Assembly: GCA_963700375.1 (NCBI GenBank) | Contig: CAVOXF010000004.1 | Span: forward strand, 248,001-312,000 | Length of the DNA: 64,000 nt | Reading direction: 5' to 3' | Origin: JAHEEL01 sp963700375 | GTDB lineage: Bacteria > Actinomycetota > Acidimicrobiia > Spongiisociales > UBA5794 | In this document: piece after piece, positions 1 to 7,491 of the stretch | Layout of the letters: every line of letters begins with the position of its first letter | Position numbering within the stretch: the stretch's first letter is position 1 | Program-made: the position numbers and the translations under genes | The notes under the pieces: model-generated | What the model was told of the DNA's origin: nothing | The model's input: the letters and a program-made list of their open reading frames with translations, nothing else | The model's database searches: none

Positions 1-717
1 TGAACGCACCGATCGCCCGGTCTCGACAGCGCCGCCACCGCCGATGATCAGTTCCGTCATCTCCTCCGCAAGGCGTTGCGAGCCGCCGCGAACGAGCGGC
101 CATCCGTGGGCGTGCGCTATCGCCGCGAACAGGGCCGAGAGCGCACCGGTGAGGGGTGTCCCGAACGGCGCGATGGCATGCGCCGCCATGCCGGCATGGA
201 GCGCGCGACCGGCCTCGGTTCGGAGGCCCCGTGCCATGGCTGAAGCCGGAAGCAGGCCGGGAAGGCCGAACCGTCCCAGGGTCACCGGATGCGGCGGTGG
301 AACCGGGAGCGGACCGAGGACCTGTGCGACGAGATCATCGGTGTGTTCGACGAGACCGCCGATGATCCGGCGGTAGCGATTGCCGTCCGAGCCGAGAGCC
401 AAGACGGTGTCGTCGAGGCTTCGGTAGAGGGCGCCGGCTCGACCGCCGTCAAGCGGATGCGTCACCGGAATGTCCGGTTGAATCCAGTCACCGATACCGG
501 CCGACGCGAAGAACGGCGAAGCGATCCCGAGCGGATGAATCGCCGAACAAACGTCGTGTTCGAAACCGGGGAGCGTCAAGGATTCGGTTCGTGTGCCGCC
601 TCCGATGGCATCGGAGCCCTCGACGACGAGGACCCGCCTTCCAGATCTCGTGAGCTCCACGCCCGCTGCCAGCCCATTGGGCCCGGCTCCCACCACCACT
701 GCATCGAACTGACTCAT
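1..717 (-). CDS. FAD-dependent phytoene-desaturase-like oxidoreductase (C-terminus beyond window)
   Basis: The gene starts at an ATG whose complement lies at 715-717 and stays open to the left edge, so about 239 N-terminal residues are visible and the C-terminus is missing. The N-terminus carries the FAD-binding Rossmann motif GAGPNGLAAG, then a strand ending in VVEGSDAIGGGTRT. That is the typical start of the phytoene desaturase / NAD(P)-binding FAD oxidoreductase superfamily. IHPLG and a long substrate domain follow. The substrate cannot be inferred; many actinobacterial homologues are not carotenoid enzymes. CATAAT lies six bases before the start codon, which suggests a leaderless transcript. 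It is divergent from the next FAD enzyme. Confidence 0.85.
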   Translation of the reverse strand, partial: MSQFDAVVVGAGPNGLAAGVELTRSGRRVLVVEGSDAIGGGTRTESLTLPGFEHDVCSAIHPLGIASPFFASAGIGDWIQPDIPVTHPLDGGRAGALYRSLDDTVLALGSDGNRYRRIIGGLVEHTDDLVAQVLGPLPVPPPHPVTLGRFGLPGLLPASAMARGLRTEAGRALHAGMAAHAIAPFGTPLTGALSALFAAIAHAHGWPLVRGGSQRLAEEMTELIIGGGGAVETGRSVRS

Positions 718-887
718 ACGCCGATTATGCCGATTGGGTGGGGCTTGCCCGACCAGGCGCCGTCGTAGCCTATGGTGGTGGTCGCCTGTGCCCGAGCACC
801 GGTCCGGAGCGAATCTCGCTCTGGGCCTCCAGCGCCACCATCTGCGGAGCTGCGATCTCGCGCACCCACCACCTAGGCTCGTCGTTC

Positions 888-1895
888 ATGGGAGCCTCTG
901 TTCTGATCATCGGTGCCGGCATGTCGGGACTCGCGGCCGGCCGTTCCCTCGCTGCTGAGGGAATCGTCGTGACGCTCATCGACAAGGGCCGGGCGCTTGG
1001 GGGCCGTATGGCGACGCGGCGGCTCGGTGCAGCAGCTTTCGATCACGGTGCCCAGCATGTCAGCGTCCGCGGCGAACTGTTCGCCGCGGAGGTTCGCCGC
1101 CTCGTTGAACTCGGTACCGTTCGAGTGTGGCTCCGTTCTCAAAGCGTCACACATCCTGAGCGGGGGATCGAGGAACGGTATGTCGGCGTGAATGGGATGC
1201 GTCGCATCCCGGAGGTGCTCGGTGAAGGGCTTCGCGTCATCACCGGCGTCGCCGTGGAACGTATGGCAGTCACCCGGTCCGGTGTTGCTGCGATTGCGGA
1301 AGGCACCACGATCGCGACCGCCGATGCGGCCATTCTCACTCCGCCGGCTCCGCAGACCCTCCAGCTGCTGGAACGCAGTGGCCTGGCGACCGGGCCGATC
1401 GTTGCGGAGCTCGCTGCTGTCGCCTACGACGCCACGCTTGCGGTCATGGCCGTCCTTGACGCTCCGGCCGGTCTTCCTGATGGTCATCGGGCCTTCCTGG
1501 ACGGGCCTGTGGCCTGGCTTGCCGACAATCAGCAGAAGGGCGTATCGCCGGTCCCGGCCCTCACGGTGCATTCGTCGGCCCAATTCGCCGCCGACCATCT
1601 CGAGGCGGATCCAGCCGAATGGTCGGTGGAGCTTCTTGAAACGGCCCAACCTCATCATGCCGGCAACGTGATCGATACGCTGACTCACCGGTGGCGGTAT
1701 GCCCAGCCACGATCGGCGCGCGATGACGGGGCGCGGTTCGTCGAAGCGGCTGCACCGGTTGTACTTGCCGGTGAGCTCTTTGCGGGAGCGAGAGTGGAAG
1801 GCGCGTACGCGGTCCGGTCTCGTTGCCTCCCGGATGGTTCTCGATCTCTTTGCCTGACGGGCCGCGTGGGCGGCGTGATCAGGTGGGCTGGCTGA
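888..1895 (+). CDS. Renalase-like NAD(P)/FAD-dependent amine oxidase family protein
   Basis: The 335-residue protein starts with a dinucleotide-binding motif GAGMSG (residues 9-14) and then GGRMATRR (38-45) followed by DHGAQ. This combination is characteristic of the renalase-like branch of flavin amine oxidases. The frame is open upstream, but the start at 888 places the Rossmann strand at the very N-terminus as usual, and TAGGCT lies eight bases before it. No signal peptide or membrane segment is visible. Physiological substrate is unknown; bacterial renalases oxidise aberrant dihydro-NAD(P) isomers, which is a possibility only. Its 3' end overlaps the convergent small membrane gene by 17 bp. 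Confidence 0.8.
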   Translation: MGASVLIIGAGMSGLAAGRSLAAEGIVVTLIDKGRALGGRMATRRLGAAAFDHGAQHVSVRGELFAAEVRRLVELGTVRVWLRSQSVTHPERGIEERYVGVNGMRRIPEVLGEGLRVITGVAVERMAVTRSGVAAIAEGTTIATADAAILTPPAPQTLQLLERSGLATGPIVAELAAVAYDATLAVMAVLDAPAGLPDGHRAFLDGPVAWLADNQQKGVSPVPALTVHSSAQFAADHLEADPAEWSVELLETAQPHHAGNVIDTLTHRWRYAQPRSARDDGARFVEAAAPVVLAGELFAGARVEGAYAVRSRCLPDGSRSLCLTGRVGGVIRWAG

Positions 1896-2064
1896 TTGGC
1901 AGGGTGTCCGGGCTGGCGGTGAGGTTCGGATTCATGACGTCATCTCCTCGATTCTGATCGAGAACGTAGAGCGCGTTGAAACGGGCATAGCCGAAGAGCA
2001 GGATGGCCGAGCTCACAAGGAAGAAGATCACTGCACCAATCCCGAAGAGGAGTCCCTCGCTCAT
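1879..2064 (-). CDS. Small single-span membrane protein
   Basis: Encodes 61 residues with one clear hydrophobic helix (about residues 5-26, GIGAVIFFLVSSAILLFGYA) followed by a polar tail rich in Asn and Pro. Its start overlaps the stop of the upstream gene in an ATGA tetranucleotide at 2061-2064, so the two are almost certainly translated together. The family is not recognised. Together with its partner it could be an accessory subunit of a membrane complex, but nothing in the sequence names the complex. Confidence 0.6.
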   Translation of the reverse strand: MSEGLLFGIGAVIFFLVSSAILLFGYARFNALYVLDQNRGDDVMNPNLTASPDTLPISQPT

Positions 2065-2294
2065 GGTGAGTCATCCTCTCCGACGAGCACCAGGGCACCG
2101 AGCGCCAGTAGCGAGGGAACCCACAGTCCGACGAAGAGTCCCATCTCCCGGTCAACGAGGAACCACAGGGTGACGGAGAGGGCGAAGGAGATGAGGGCGG
2201 CGAGGAGGAAGACCAGCTTTGCTTTGTGGAATGGCGTGATCCTGCGCCACATGTTCGTCGCGCTGGGTGATGTGGTGGTGGGTGAGTGTCTCAT
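2061..2294 (-). CDS. Small two-span membrane protein
   Basis: Encodes 77 residues from the ATG at 2294 (MRHSPTTT). A polar N-terminal third is followed by two hydrophobic helices, one around KLVFLLAALISFALSVTLWF and one around LFVGLWVPSLLALGALVLV, joined by a short DREMG loop. The frame is open further upstream, but this start gives a compact protein. It is the first gene of a two-gene operon with the overlapping 61-residue membrane protein and is divergent from the SDR gene. Family not recognised. Confidence 0.6.
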   Translation of the reverse strand: MRHSPTTTSPSATNMWRRITPFHKAKLVFLLAALISFALSVTLWFLVDREMGLFVGLWVPSLLALGALVLVGEDDSP

Positions 2295-2387
2295 AGTGTG
2301 CGTCCCGGGTTGTTGTCCCTTGTTCGAAGCAGAGAACTCCGGCGGATGAATCTCAGCTAGTGCGATGGTGGCCACTATCAAGGAACC

Positions 2388-3086
2388 ATGAAGCCACGAG
2401 ACCTCAATGGCACACGCACGCTGGTACTCGGCGGTTCAGGCGTCTTGGGGACGTCGATCGCCCAACGCCTCCTCGATCGCGGCGGGAAAGTGATGCTTGC
2501 CGCCCGCAACCGACCCCGACTCCACAAGGAGGCGGCCGCGCTCGACCCGCCCGTCCCGTCGGTCGAATTCGATCTTCAAGAGCCGCGCCATGTCGAACAC
2601 GTCATCGGTACAGCGATCGCCGGACTCGGTGGTCTCGACGGAGTCGTCAACGCCGCAGGAGTGGTGGCGTTCGGGCCGCTCGAAGATCTCAGCGACAGCG
2701 CACTCGACGAGCTCGTCGCGACCGATCTGGTCGGTCCGCTGCGGGTGATTCGAGCCGCGATTCCGCACGTGCAGGGCGGATTCGTGGTCAACATCAGTGG
2801 AGTCGTCGCCGAGCGTCCGACCGCCGGAATGGCTGCCTACTCGGCGGTGAAGGCGGGCCTGAGCGCGGCGACCGTGGCCCTCGGGCGCGAGCTTCGGCGG
2901 CAGCGGATCACCGTGCTCGACGCCAGGCCTCCCCATACCGAGACGGGCTTGGCACAGCGATCGATTGCGGGCGTGGCACCGACGATGCCTCCTGGACTCG
3001 ATCCCGGCCTTGTCGCCGGTGTCATTGTCGCCGGTATCGAGCGTGGTGCGCGAGAGCTCCCACCGGAGGCGTTCGCCGTGTCATGA
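2388..3086 (+). CDS. Short-chain dehydrogenase/reductase (SDR)
   Basis: A 232-residue protein with the classical SDR signature in order: cofactor motif GGSGVLG (15-21), NAAG near residue 88, the serine-containing strand VNISG, and the catalytic pair in YSAVK (Tyr151, Lys155). The residue pattern after the second strand (AARNR) suggests NADP(H) preference, by inference. AAGGA lies just before the ATG. It stands alone between a divergent membrane-protein operon and the accessory region. The substrate is unknown. The protein is a little shorter than the usual 240-260 residues because the C-terminal region after the substrate loop is brief. Confidence 0.9.
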   Translation: MKPRDLNGTRTLVLGGSGVLGTSIAQRLLDRGGKVMLAARNRPRLHKEAAALDPPVPSVEFDLQEPRHVEHVIGTAIAGLGGLDGVVNAAGVVAFGPLEDLSDSALDELVATDLVGPLRVIRAAIPHVQGGFVVNISGVVAERPTAGMAAYSAVKAGLSAATVALGRELRRQRITVLDARPPHTETGLAQRSIAGVAPTMPPGLDPGLVAGVIVAGIERGARELPPEAFAVS

Positions 3087-3459
3087 CCGAGGAGTCGGTC
3101 GGTTGATTGGCTCCGGAGGCGCGCCAAGGCGTCTGGCTCGCGGCCGGCGAGCGGCGTCATCGGTGTAGTCCGCGGTTCGGTTGGTGATCCCTGCTTCGTG
3201 CGGGCAGCCTTCCTGCGAGCGGGTGACGGCCCGCGTGTCGCGGCAACGTGGGTGGCGAGCGCCTTGTCCTTCAGAGCGCGGTACATTCTGCCGAGCGGCA
3301 CCGGCACGTTCCTGGTCGGGCGTCGATCTCGCGCCTCCAGAGCATCGCTACGCCCCACCGTTGAGCGGCCGTATCTCGCCAAGACCCTTGCGGTGGATCG
3401 CAGGCGGGTGTCCAGGCCCCTTGTGCCATATGGGGTCTCAGCGATCTAGCGGTGCCTGA
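3087..3459. other. Gap with no supported gene
   Basis: This stretch between the SDR gene and the first tRNA-Pro remnant holds no open frame with a recognisable motif or start signal on either strand. It may be decayed coding DNA at the margin of the accessory region. Confidence 0.4.
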
Positions 3460-3535
3460 GGGTCAAGAGGTCGCCGGTTCAAATCCGGCCAGCCCGACGA
3501 GAAGAACCCTTGCGGTGCAATGGTTCTTCTCGTTG
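3460..3535 (+). repeat. Direct repeat copy 1: tRNA-Pro 3' half plus terminator
   Basis: The repeat begins GGGTCAAGAGGTCG, the anticodon-loop end, 3' strand of the anticodon stem and variable region of a tRNA-Pro(GGG). It continues with a perfect T arm (GCCGG, loop TTCAAAT, CCGGC) and an acceptor 3' strand ending AGCCCGAC. No matching 5' acceptor or D arm lies upstream, so this is not a functional tRNA gene. A hairpin terminator forms the rest of the repeat. Its partner is at 8977-9052. Confidence 0.7.
3498..3532 (+). terminator. Hairpin terminator after tRNA-Pro remnant
   Basis: An 11-bp perfect stem (CGAGAAGAACC with GGTTCTTCTCG) encloses a loop that itself pairs TTGC with GCAA. It sits directly after the acceptor strand of the tRNA remnant, where a tRNA terminator is expected. 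The hairpin is duplicated in the second repeat. Confidence 0.6.
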
Positions 3536-3650
3536 CGGGGTGGCGAGACGCTGGCTGTTGGTGTGGCTTTCTTGAATGTTTGCTGGGGGAATCGGGTGTC
3601 TTCACCGCGGCATGCCAATTCGAGCACACTCCAGCACCGGCGCTTCCGAC

Positions 3651-3693
3651 TGGCAGTCAAGGGGTCAGGGGTTCGAATCCCTTCAACTCCACC
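3651..3693 (+). other. tmRNA (ssrA)- or tRNA-like 3' end remnant
   Basis: The segment has a T arm (AGGGG, loop TTCGAAT, CCCTT) followed by CAACTCCACC, which reads as a 3' acceptor strand, discriminator A and the start of CCA. Actinobacterial tmRNA genes end in a very similar string. No 5' partner strand lies upstream, so only the 3' end is present. Such ends are common integration sites. A tRNA origin is not excluded. Confidence 0.5.
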
Positions 3694-3746
3694 CGAGAGA
3701 CCCACGTTGAGACCTCTGCTGCGGCAGGGTTTCAACGCGTTCGGGC

Positions 3747-4061
3747 CTATGCGTTGAACTGATCTGGCTGCGTTCCGGGTGAGTGGTGTCTTGCCCTGGG
3801 TGGCGACGAGGAGAGCCCGAACACCATGATGATCGCCATCGCGAGTCCAAGGACTCCGAAGGCGATGACCTTGCCCCAGGCGTGTTTGCGGTAGGCAAGC
3901 AGCATGGCGAGCAGTGATTGTAGGAGGTAGTACAGGGCGAAGACGCGCGACGCGAGGGCGACGGCTGACTGGATATCGGTGAGCAGGCATGCGTGGACTT
4001 CGAGAAGGCATTCCTTCTCGCCGATGCCTTCTTGCTGGCGACTGGGCTCTCCGCCGCGCAC
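3747..4061 (-). CDS. Possible small membrane protein, start uncertain
   Basis: The frame from a GTG at 4061 encodes 104 residues with two likely helices (ALYYLLQSLLAMLLA and VIAFGVLGLAMAIIMVFGL) separated by YRKHAWGK. The hydrophobic core looks like a genuine protein, but the first 30 residues are hydrophilic and lie antisense to the 5' end of the next ORF. The true start may therefore be further downstream, or the gene may have lost its original N-terminus during rearrangement. Family not recognised. Confidence 0.4.
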   Translation of the reverse strand: MRGGEPSRQQEGIGEKECLLEVHACLLTDIQSAVALASRVFALYYLLQSLLAMLLAYRKHAWGKVIAFGVLGLAMAIIMVFGLSSSPPRARHHSPGTQPDQFNA

Positions 4062-4289
4062 CTTCTTTCACGAGACAGGCCCGAAGCTGTTCCAACTGGC
4101 ATCGCAACGGGAAGCGCTTTGACATTCCTCGGTCTGATGGATCTCGCCTATGACCTCCAGCAAGGCAAGTTTGCCGACCGGACACCTGAGACGGTCGTGG
4201 AGGCTGCCATCGGCGGGATCTCATTGGCTTTGGGCTCTCACACGATGATCCGGAGCTGGAGAGCACAAGGACGACTCGGCCTCGCGTGA
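3993..4289 (+). CDS. Hypothetical protein, possibly membrane-associated
   Basis: Starts at a GTG and encodes 98 residues with two moderately hydrophobic stretches (FLLADAFLLATGLSAAHLL and the region ending TFLGLMDLAYDL) and a third around AAIGGISLALGS. Composition and strong third-position GC suggest real coding sequence. The start has no convincing ribosome-binding site and overlaps the opposite-strand ORF by 69 bp, so at least one of the two has a different start or is a fragment. Function unknown. Confidence 0.5.
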   Translation: MDFEKAFLLADAFLLATGLSAAHLLSRDRPEAVPTGIATGSALTFLGLMDLAYDLQQGKFADRTPETVVEAAIGGISLALGSHTMIRSWRAQGRLGLA

Positions 4290-4423
4290 CCCACCACAAC
4301 GGCACATATGCGTGGTGCGATAGGGAACGGTCAGATACTCCCGCCCGACCATCCGGGCTGGACGGAGTATCGAACGCAGACTGGAGTCATCGGACGGCCA
4401 ACTCCTCTGCACCAAGACTGCCG

Positions 4424-4597
4424 CTAGCGCCGCATCGCGAAGCCACCACCAAAGATGATGCCGAGACCGGCCCCCAGACCGATCCAAACAGGGTTGCTCG
4501 TGAGAGCGAAGAGAACGGTGCCGATCCCGGCGCCGAAGATGAGGCCTACCCCAGCGGGAATGGCAGCTCGGGTCTCCCGGTCCTTCTTGTCAACCAT
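4424..4597 (-). CDS. Small glycine-rich two-span membrane protein
   Basis: Encodes 57 residues from an ATG at 4597 (MVDKKDRETRAAIP). After a charged N-terminus come two glycine-zipper helices, AGVGLIFGAGIGTVLFAL and PVWIGLGAGLGIIFGGGF, and a basic end MRR. The frame extends upstream, but the charged MVDKKDRE start is the natural one. Short two-helix proteins of this kind are common in actinobacteria. No function can be assigned. Confidence 0.6.
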   Translation of the reverse strand: MVDKKDRETRAAIPAGVGLIFGAGIGTVLFALTSNPVWIGLGAGLGIIFGGGFAMRR

Positions 4598-4982
4598 GCG
4601 GCGCACCCTACAGGCTTGCAGACGGACGGTGCATGTCGTCGCCTTCGACACCGATGTAGACAATCCGAAACGGCCGCACATATCGGCATCCATGAGGGAG
4701 TGGTTCTTGTCAAGGGCGGAGTTGTCTGTCCCTGGCCTGGGTGTTGTAGCTATCGACGGTGAATGGTGTTGGTGGGCGGGGCCTGCTCCATACCCCTAGT
4801 TGTGGGGTGAGGCGGTTCGGTGCCTGGGCATCCATCCGCTCCGCACCCGCCGGGAGGCGGGTGGTGTGCGTGGAGCGTTGCGACCACAGCGGTTTCGGCT
4901 GGGCTCAATCACATACTCGACCCGCACCAGGTGGGGTCATGCCGATAGGCGAGCTCGCATCCGAACGCTGTGCCCGAACCGT
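4598..4982. other. Gap with no supported gene
   Basis: No convincing coding sequence or RNA gene is visible. Part of it presumably belongs to the downstream end of the IS110 element, whose boundaries cannot be placed because IS110 elements lack terminal inverted repeats. Confidence 0.4.
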
Positions 4983-5998
4983 TCACGCCGCCACCTCCTG
5001 GTCGAGGCAGCGGACATGTCCGTCACGCAGCCCGTAGTAGACCAGTGTCAAGAGTCTGCGGGCTGCGGCGACTCTCGCGATCTGTTTCCTCTCGTCTCAG
5101 CGATCCGCCGGTAGGCGTCGCGGATTGGTGGTCCGCCTTGGTAGCGGGCAACGGCCTCGACCGCTGCCCACCGCACCAGGGCGGAGCCTTGCTTCGTGAT
5201 CGGGCCCCGCTTCACCGTCTCGTCGGACTCTCGGTGCCGGGGGGTCACCCCGACCCATGAGCACAGCTGCTTGGCCCACTTGAAGCGTGACACGTCACCG
5301 ATCTCGGCTGTGAACACCGCAGCGACCACGGACCCGATGCCGTCGATGCGTTGGATCTCCCGATACCCGACGTCGTCACGCAACCATCCGTGGATCTGGC
5401 GGTCGAGCCGGGTGACCTCACGGTCATCGTGGTCGATAAGGTGCCCCAGCGACACGATCCGGTCCTGATACGCCGCTGCGAGCTGCTGGTCGTCGAGCCA
5501 CCGCGCCCGGCAGGCCCCCCACAACCCGGTGAGTTGCGGGATCACGCCTTCTTTGCCGAGTACGGCGTGGATCTGGGCCTTGAGCCCAGTACGGAGCTGC
5601 GACAGCTTCCGGCGATACCGCACCAGCTCCCGCAACTCACGCAGTTCCGGTGGGGCGATCCACGCTTCGCGGAGCGACCCCATCCGCAGTAGATCCGCCA
5701 ACAGGATCGCGTCGCGTTCGTCGTTCTTCACCCGACGGTTCCGATACCCAGCCACCCCCAACGGGTGCGCCAGATGCACCGCGAAGCCGGCCGCAGCGAA
5801 CAGGTCCGCGATCCAGTACCAACCCCACGCCGCCTCGACCACGACGCCGCAGCCTTCACCGCCGACAGCGACAGCCTCAACGAACGTTCCCGGTTCGCGG
5901 TTGTCGACATTGACCGACGACACCACCTACCCGTCTTCGTCGAGCACCACAACCCGAGAACGTCTCCGATGGAGGTCAACACCCACGTAACGTGACAT
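4983..5998 (-). pseudogene. IS110 family transposase pseudogene (amber codon and frameshift)
   Basis: The natural start is the ATG at 5998, giving MSRYVGVDLHRRR with the first catalytic Asp of the IS110 DEDD domain. Codon 24 is a TAG (5929-5927), after which the same frame continues through VVVEAAWGW, KNDERDA and the C-terminal IS116/IS110/IS902 domain (IDGIGSVVAAVFTAEIGD). Near 5070 the frame shifts by one base. The shifted frame restores QIARVAAARRLLTLVYYGLR and ends at 4983, whereas the unshifted frame stops early at 5048. With both lesions the product would lack Asp8 and the true C-terminus. The longest intact frame is 5048-5926. IS110 transposases act with a bridge RNA; see the adjacent region. 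Confidence 0.85.
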
Positions 5999-6203
5999 AA
6001 GGGCCTCCCATCTCGAGGGTGTTGTTGACACCCCCAAGTATCGGGGACGCCAACGGGGAGCGGCAGGCCCACTCCCTCATCACATCACCTATGGGCGGGT
6101 CGGACCGGGCGTGCGGCGCCGCCGATGGGGGTATTGGGGTCTGATGCCCCTGGTCTGGTGTTCGTCCCTCGGCGAGCCTTGAGGCATCTCGCCTAGGAGG
6201 ATC
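5999..6203. other. Region upstream of IS110 transposase, possible relic of bridge-RNA end
   Basis: In the IS110 group the bridge RNA is encoded in the non-coding end upstream of the transposase. This interval is that side of the gene. It contains a short hairpin at 6017-6033 (GGGTGT with ACACCC, loop TGTTG). I cannot delimit the element or identify guide loops by eye, so this is a location to test rather than a called RNA. The last 10 bases hold the AGGAGG ribosome-binding site of the next gene. Confidence 0.2.
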
Positions 6204-7395
6204 GTGTTGAGGACTCGCATGTGGTTCGCCGCAATGGTGGTGTTCGTGTTGGCGATGTCTGGGATGCCGGCAATCGCCCTGAGTCCGGGAGATTCGACCG
6301 GCGTGGTGGATCAGACCACCGGTATCTGGTATCTCCGGGATGCGACGACGGGTACGACAACAAGCTTCTACTACGGCAACCCCGGGGACTATCCGATGGT
6401 CGGCGACTGGGACTGCAACGGGATAGACACTCCGGGCTTGTATCGCCAGTCCGACGGCTACGTGTACCTGCGCAATTCGAACACGCAGGGCATCGCCGAC
6501 GTCCGGTTCTTCTTCGGCAATCCCGGCGACGTTCCACTTCCCGGCGACTTCAACAAGGACGGCTGTGACACGGTGTCGATCTACCGCCCGTCCGAGGCTC
6601 GGATCTATGTGATCAACAAGCTCGGAGCGAATGACGGCGGTCTCGGCGCCGCGGACTACGCCTTCTACTTCGGGAACCGGGGGGACAAGGCGTTCACCGG
6701 TGATTTCAACAACAATGGGCAGGACACTGTCGGTTTACATCGTGAGTCGACGGGGTTCGTGTACTACCGCGACACGTTGACGACCGGGATTGCGGACAAT
6801 GATTTCTTCTACGGTGATCCGGGTGACCAGATCCTCACCGGCCGTTGGGTGCAGGACCCGACGAAAGGTCCGGAGACGGTTGGGATCTTCCGTCCGTCGA
6901 ACGGCACGTTCTACCTACGGTTTGAGAACTCGCAGGGCAACGCCAACATTGACTATCCGTACGGCAACGTCGAGCATGGCGGCGGTTGCCGGCTACTTCG
7001 GCACACTGCCGGGCGGAGACCCGGCACCACCGTGCGGGTCCCTCTCTGGGAGCGCAGTTCTCGACTTCGGCGACCCCGGAACAGGAACCGCGGACGTGAT
7101 CTGGAACGGGAGGCAATACCGGGTGCCGTTCGCAGGGACCGGCCTCACCCCGACGACGTCTGGGTTCGAGATTGGGTTCGACTGGTACTTCCCGGCCGGG
7201 ACGATCAGCGTTGTCGAGTACGCAGAGGCCCCACCGGGCGCAACACCTGCTGACACGTACCCATTCGAGTCGGTGGTTGAGGTGACGAAGGGAGGAAGCG
7301 GCGGTTGGGTGTGGACCGGCGTCGTGAATGCGCGGGACGGCGTTGCGAACATTGAAACCATCGACGGCGACCTCTGTATCGGCGACCAGTTGTGA
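6204..7395 (+). pseudogene. Secreted repeat (beta-propeller-like) protein, frameshifted
   Basis: AGGAGG at 6195-6200 precedes GTG (6204) and TTG (6207), either of which can start a signal peptide ending near PAIALS. At least four repeats of about 47 residues follow, each with an aromatic-GNxGD, a GDxNxxGxD loop like a calcium-binding turn, and a TVGLYR-type strand. This resembles FG-GAP/VCBS-like extracellular repeats common in actinobacteria. At about 6975 the first frame passes into nonsense (it ends at 7253), while the +1 frame continues VAGYFGTLPGG and a C-terminal domain to the stop at 7395. One extra base near 6974-6976 explains this. It may be a pseudogene or a sequencing error. Target or ligand unknown. 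Confidence 0.7.
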
Positions 7396-7491
7396 TGACT
7401 GAGGAGAACCACGAGGACTACACCCGCCCATAGCCGGCTGGGTGTGTGTGATGCGATGATGCGGTTGGTGTTGCACGCCCCGGTCTGCCGC

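Noticed and set aside
3463..4305. Long minus-strand frame across the tRNA-like remnants
   Set aside because: Its product contains segments (for example GLAGFEPATS) that are typical translation artefacts of antisense tRNA sequence; no coding motif.
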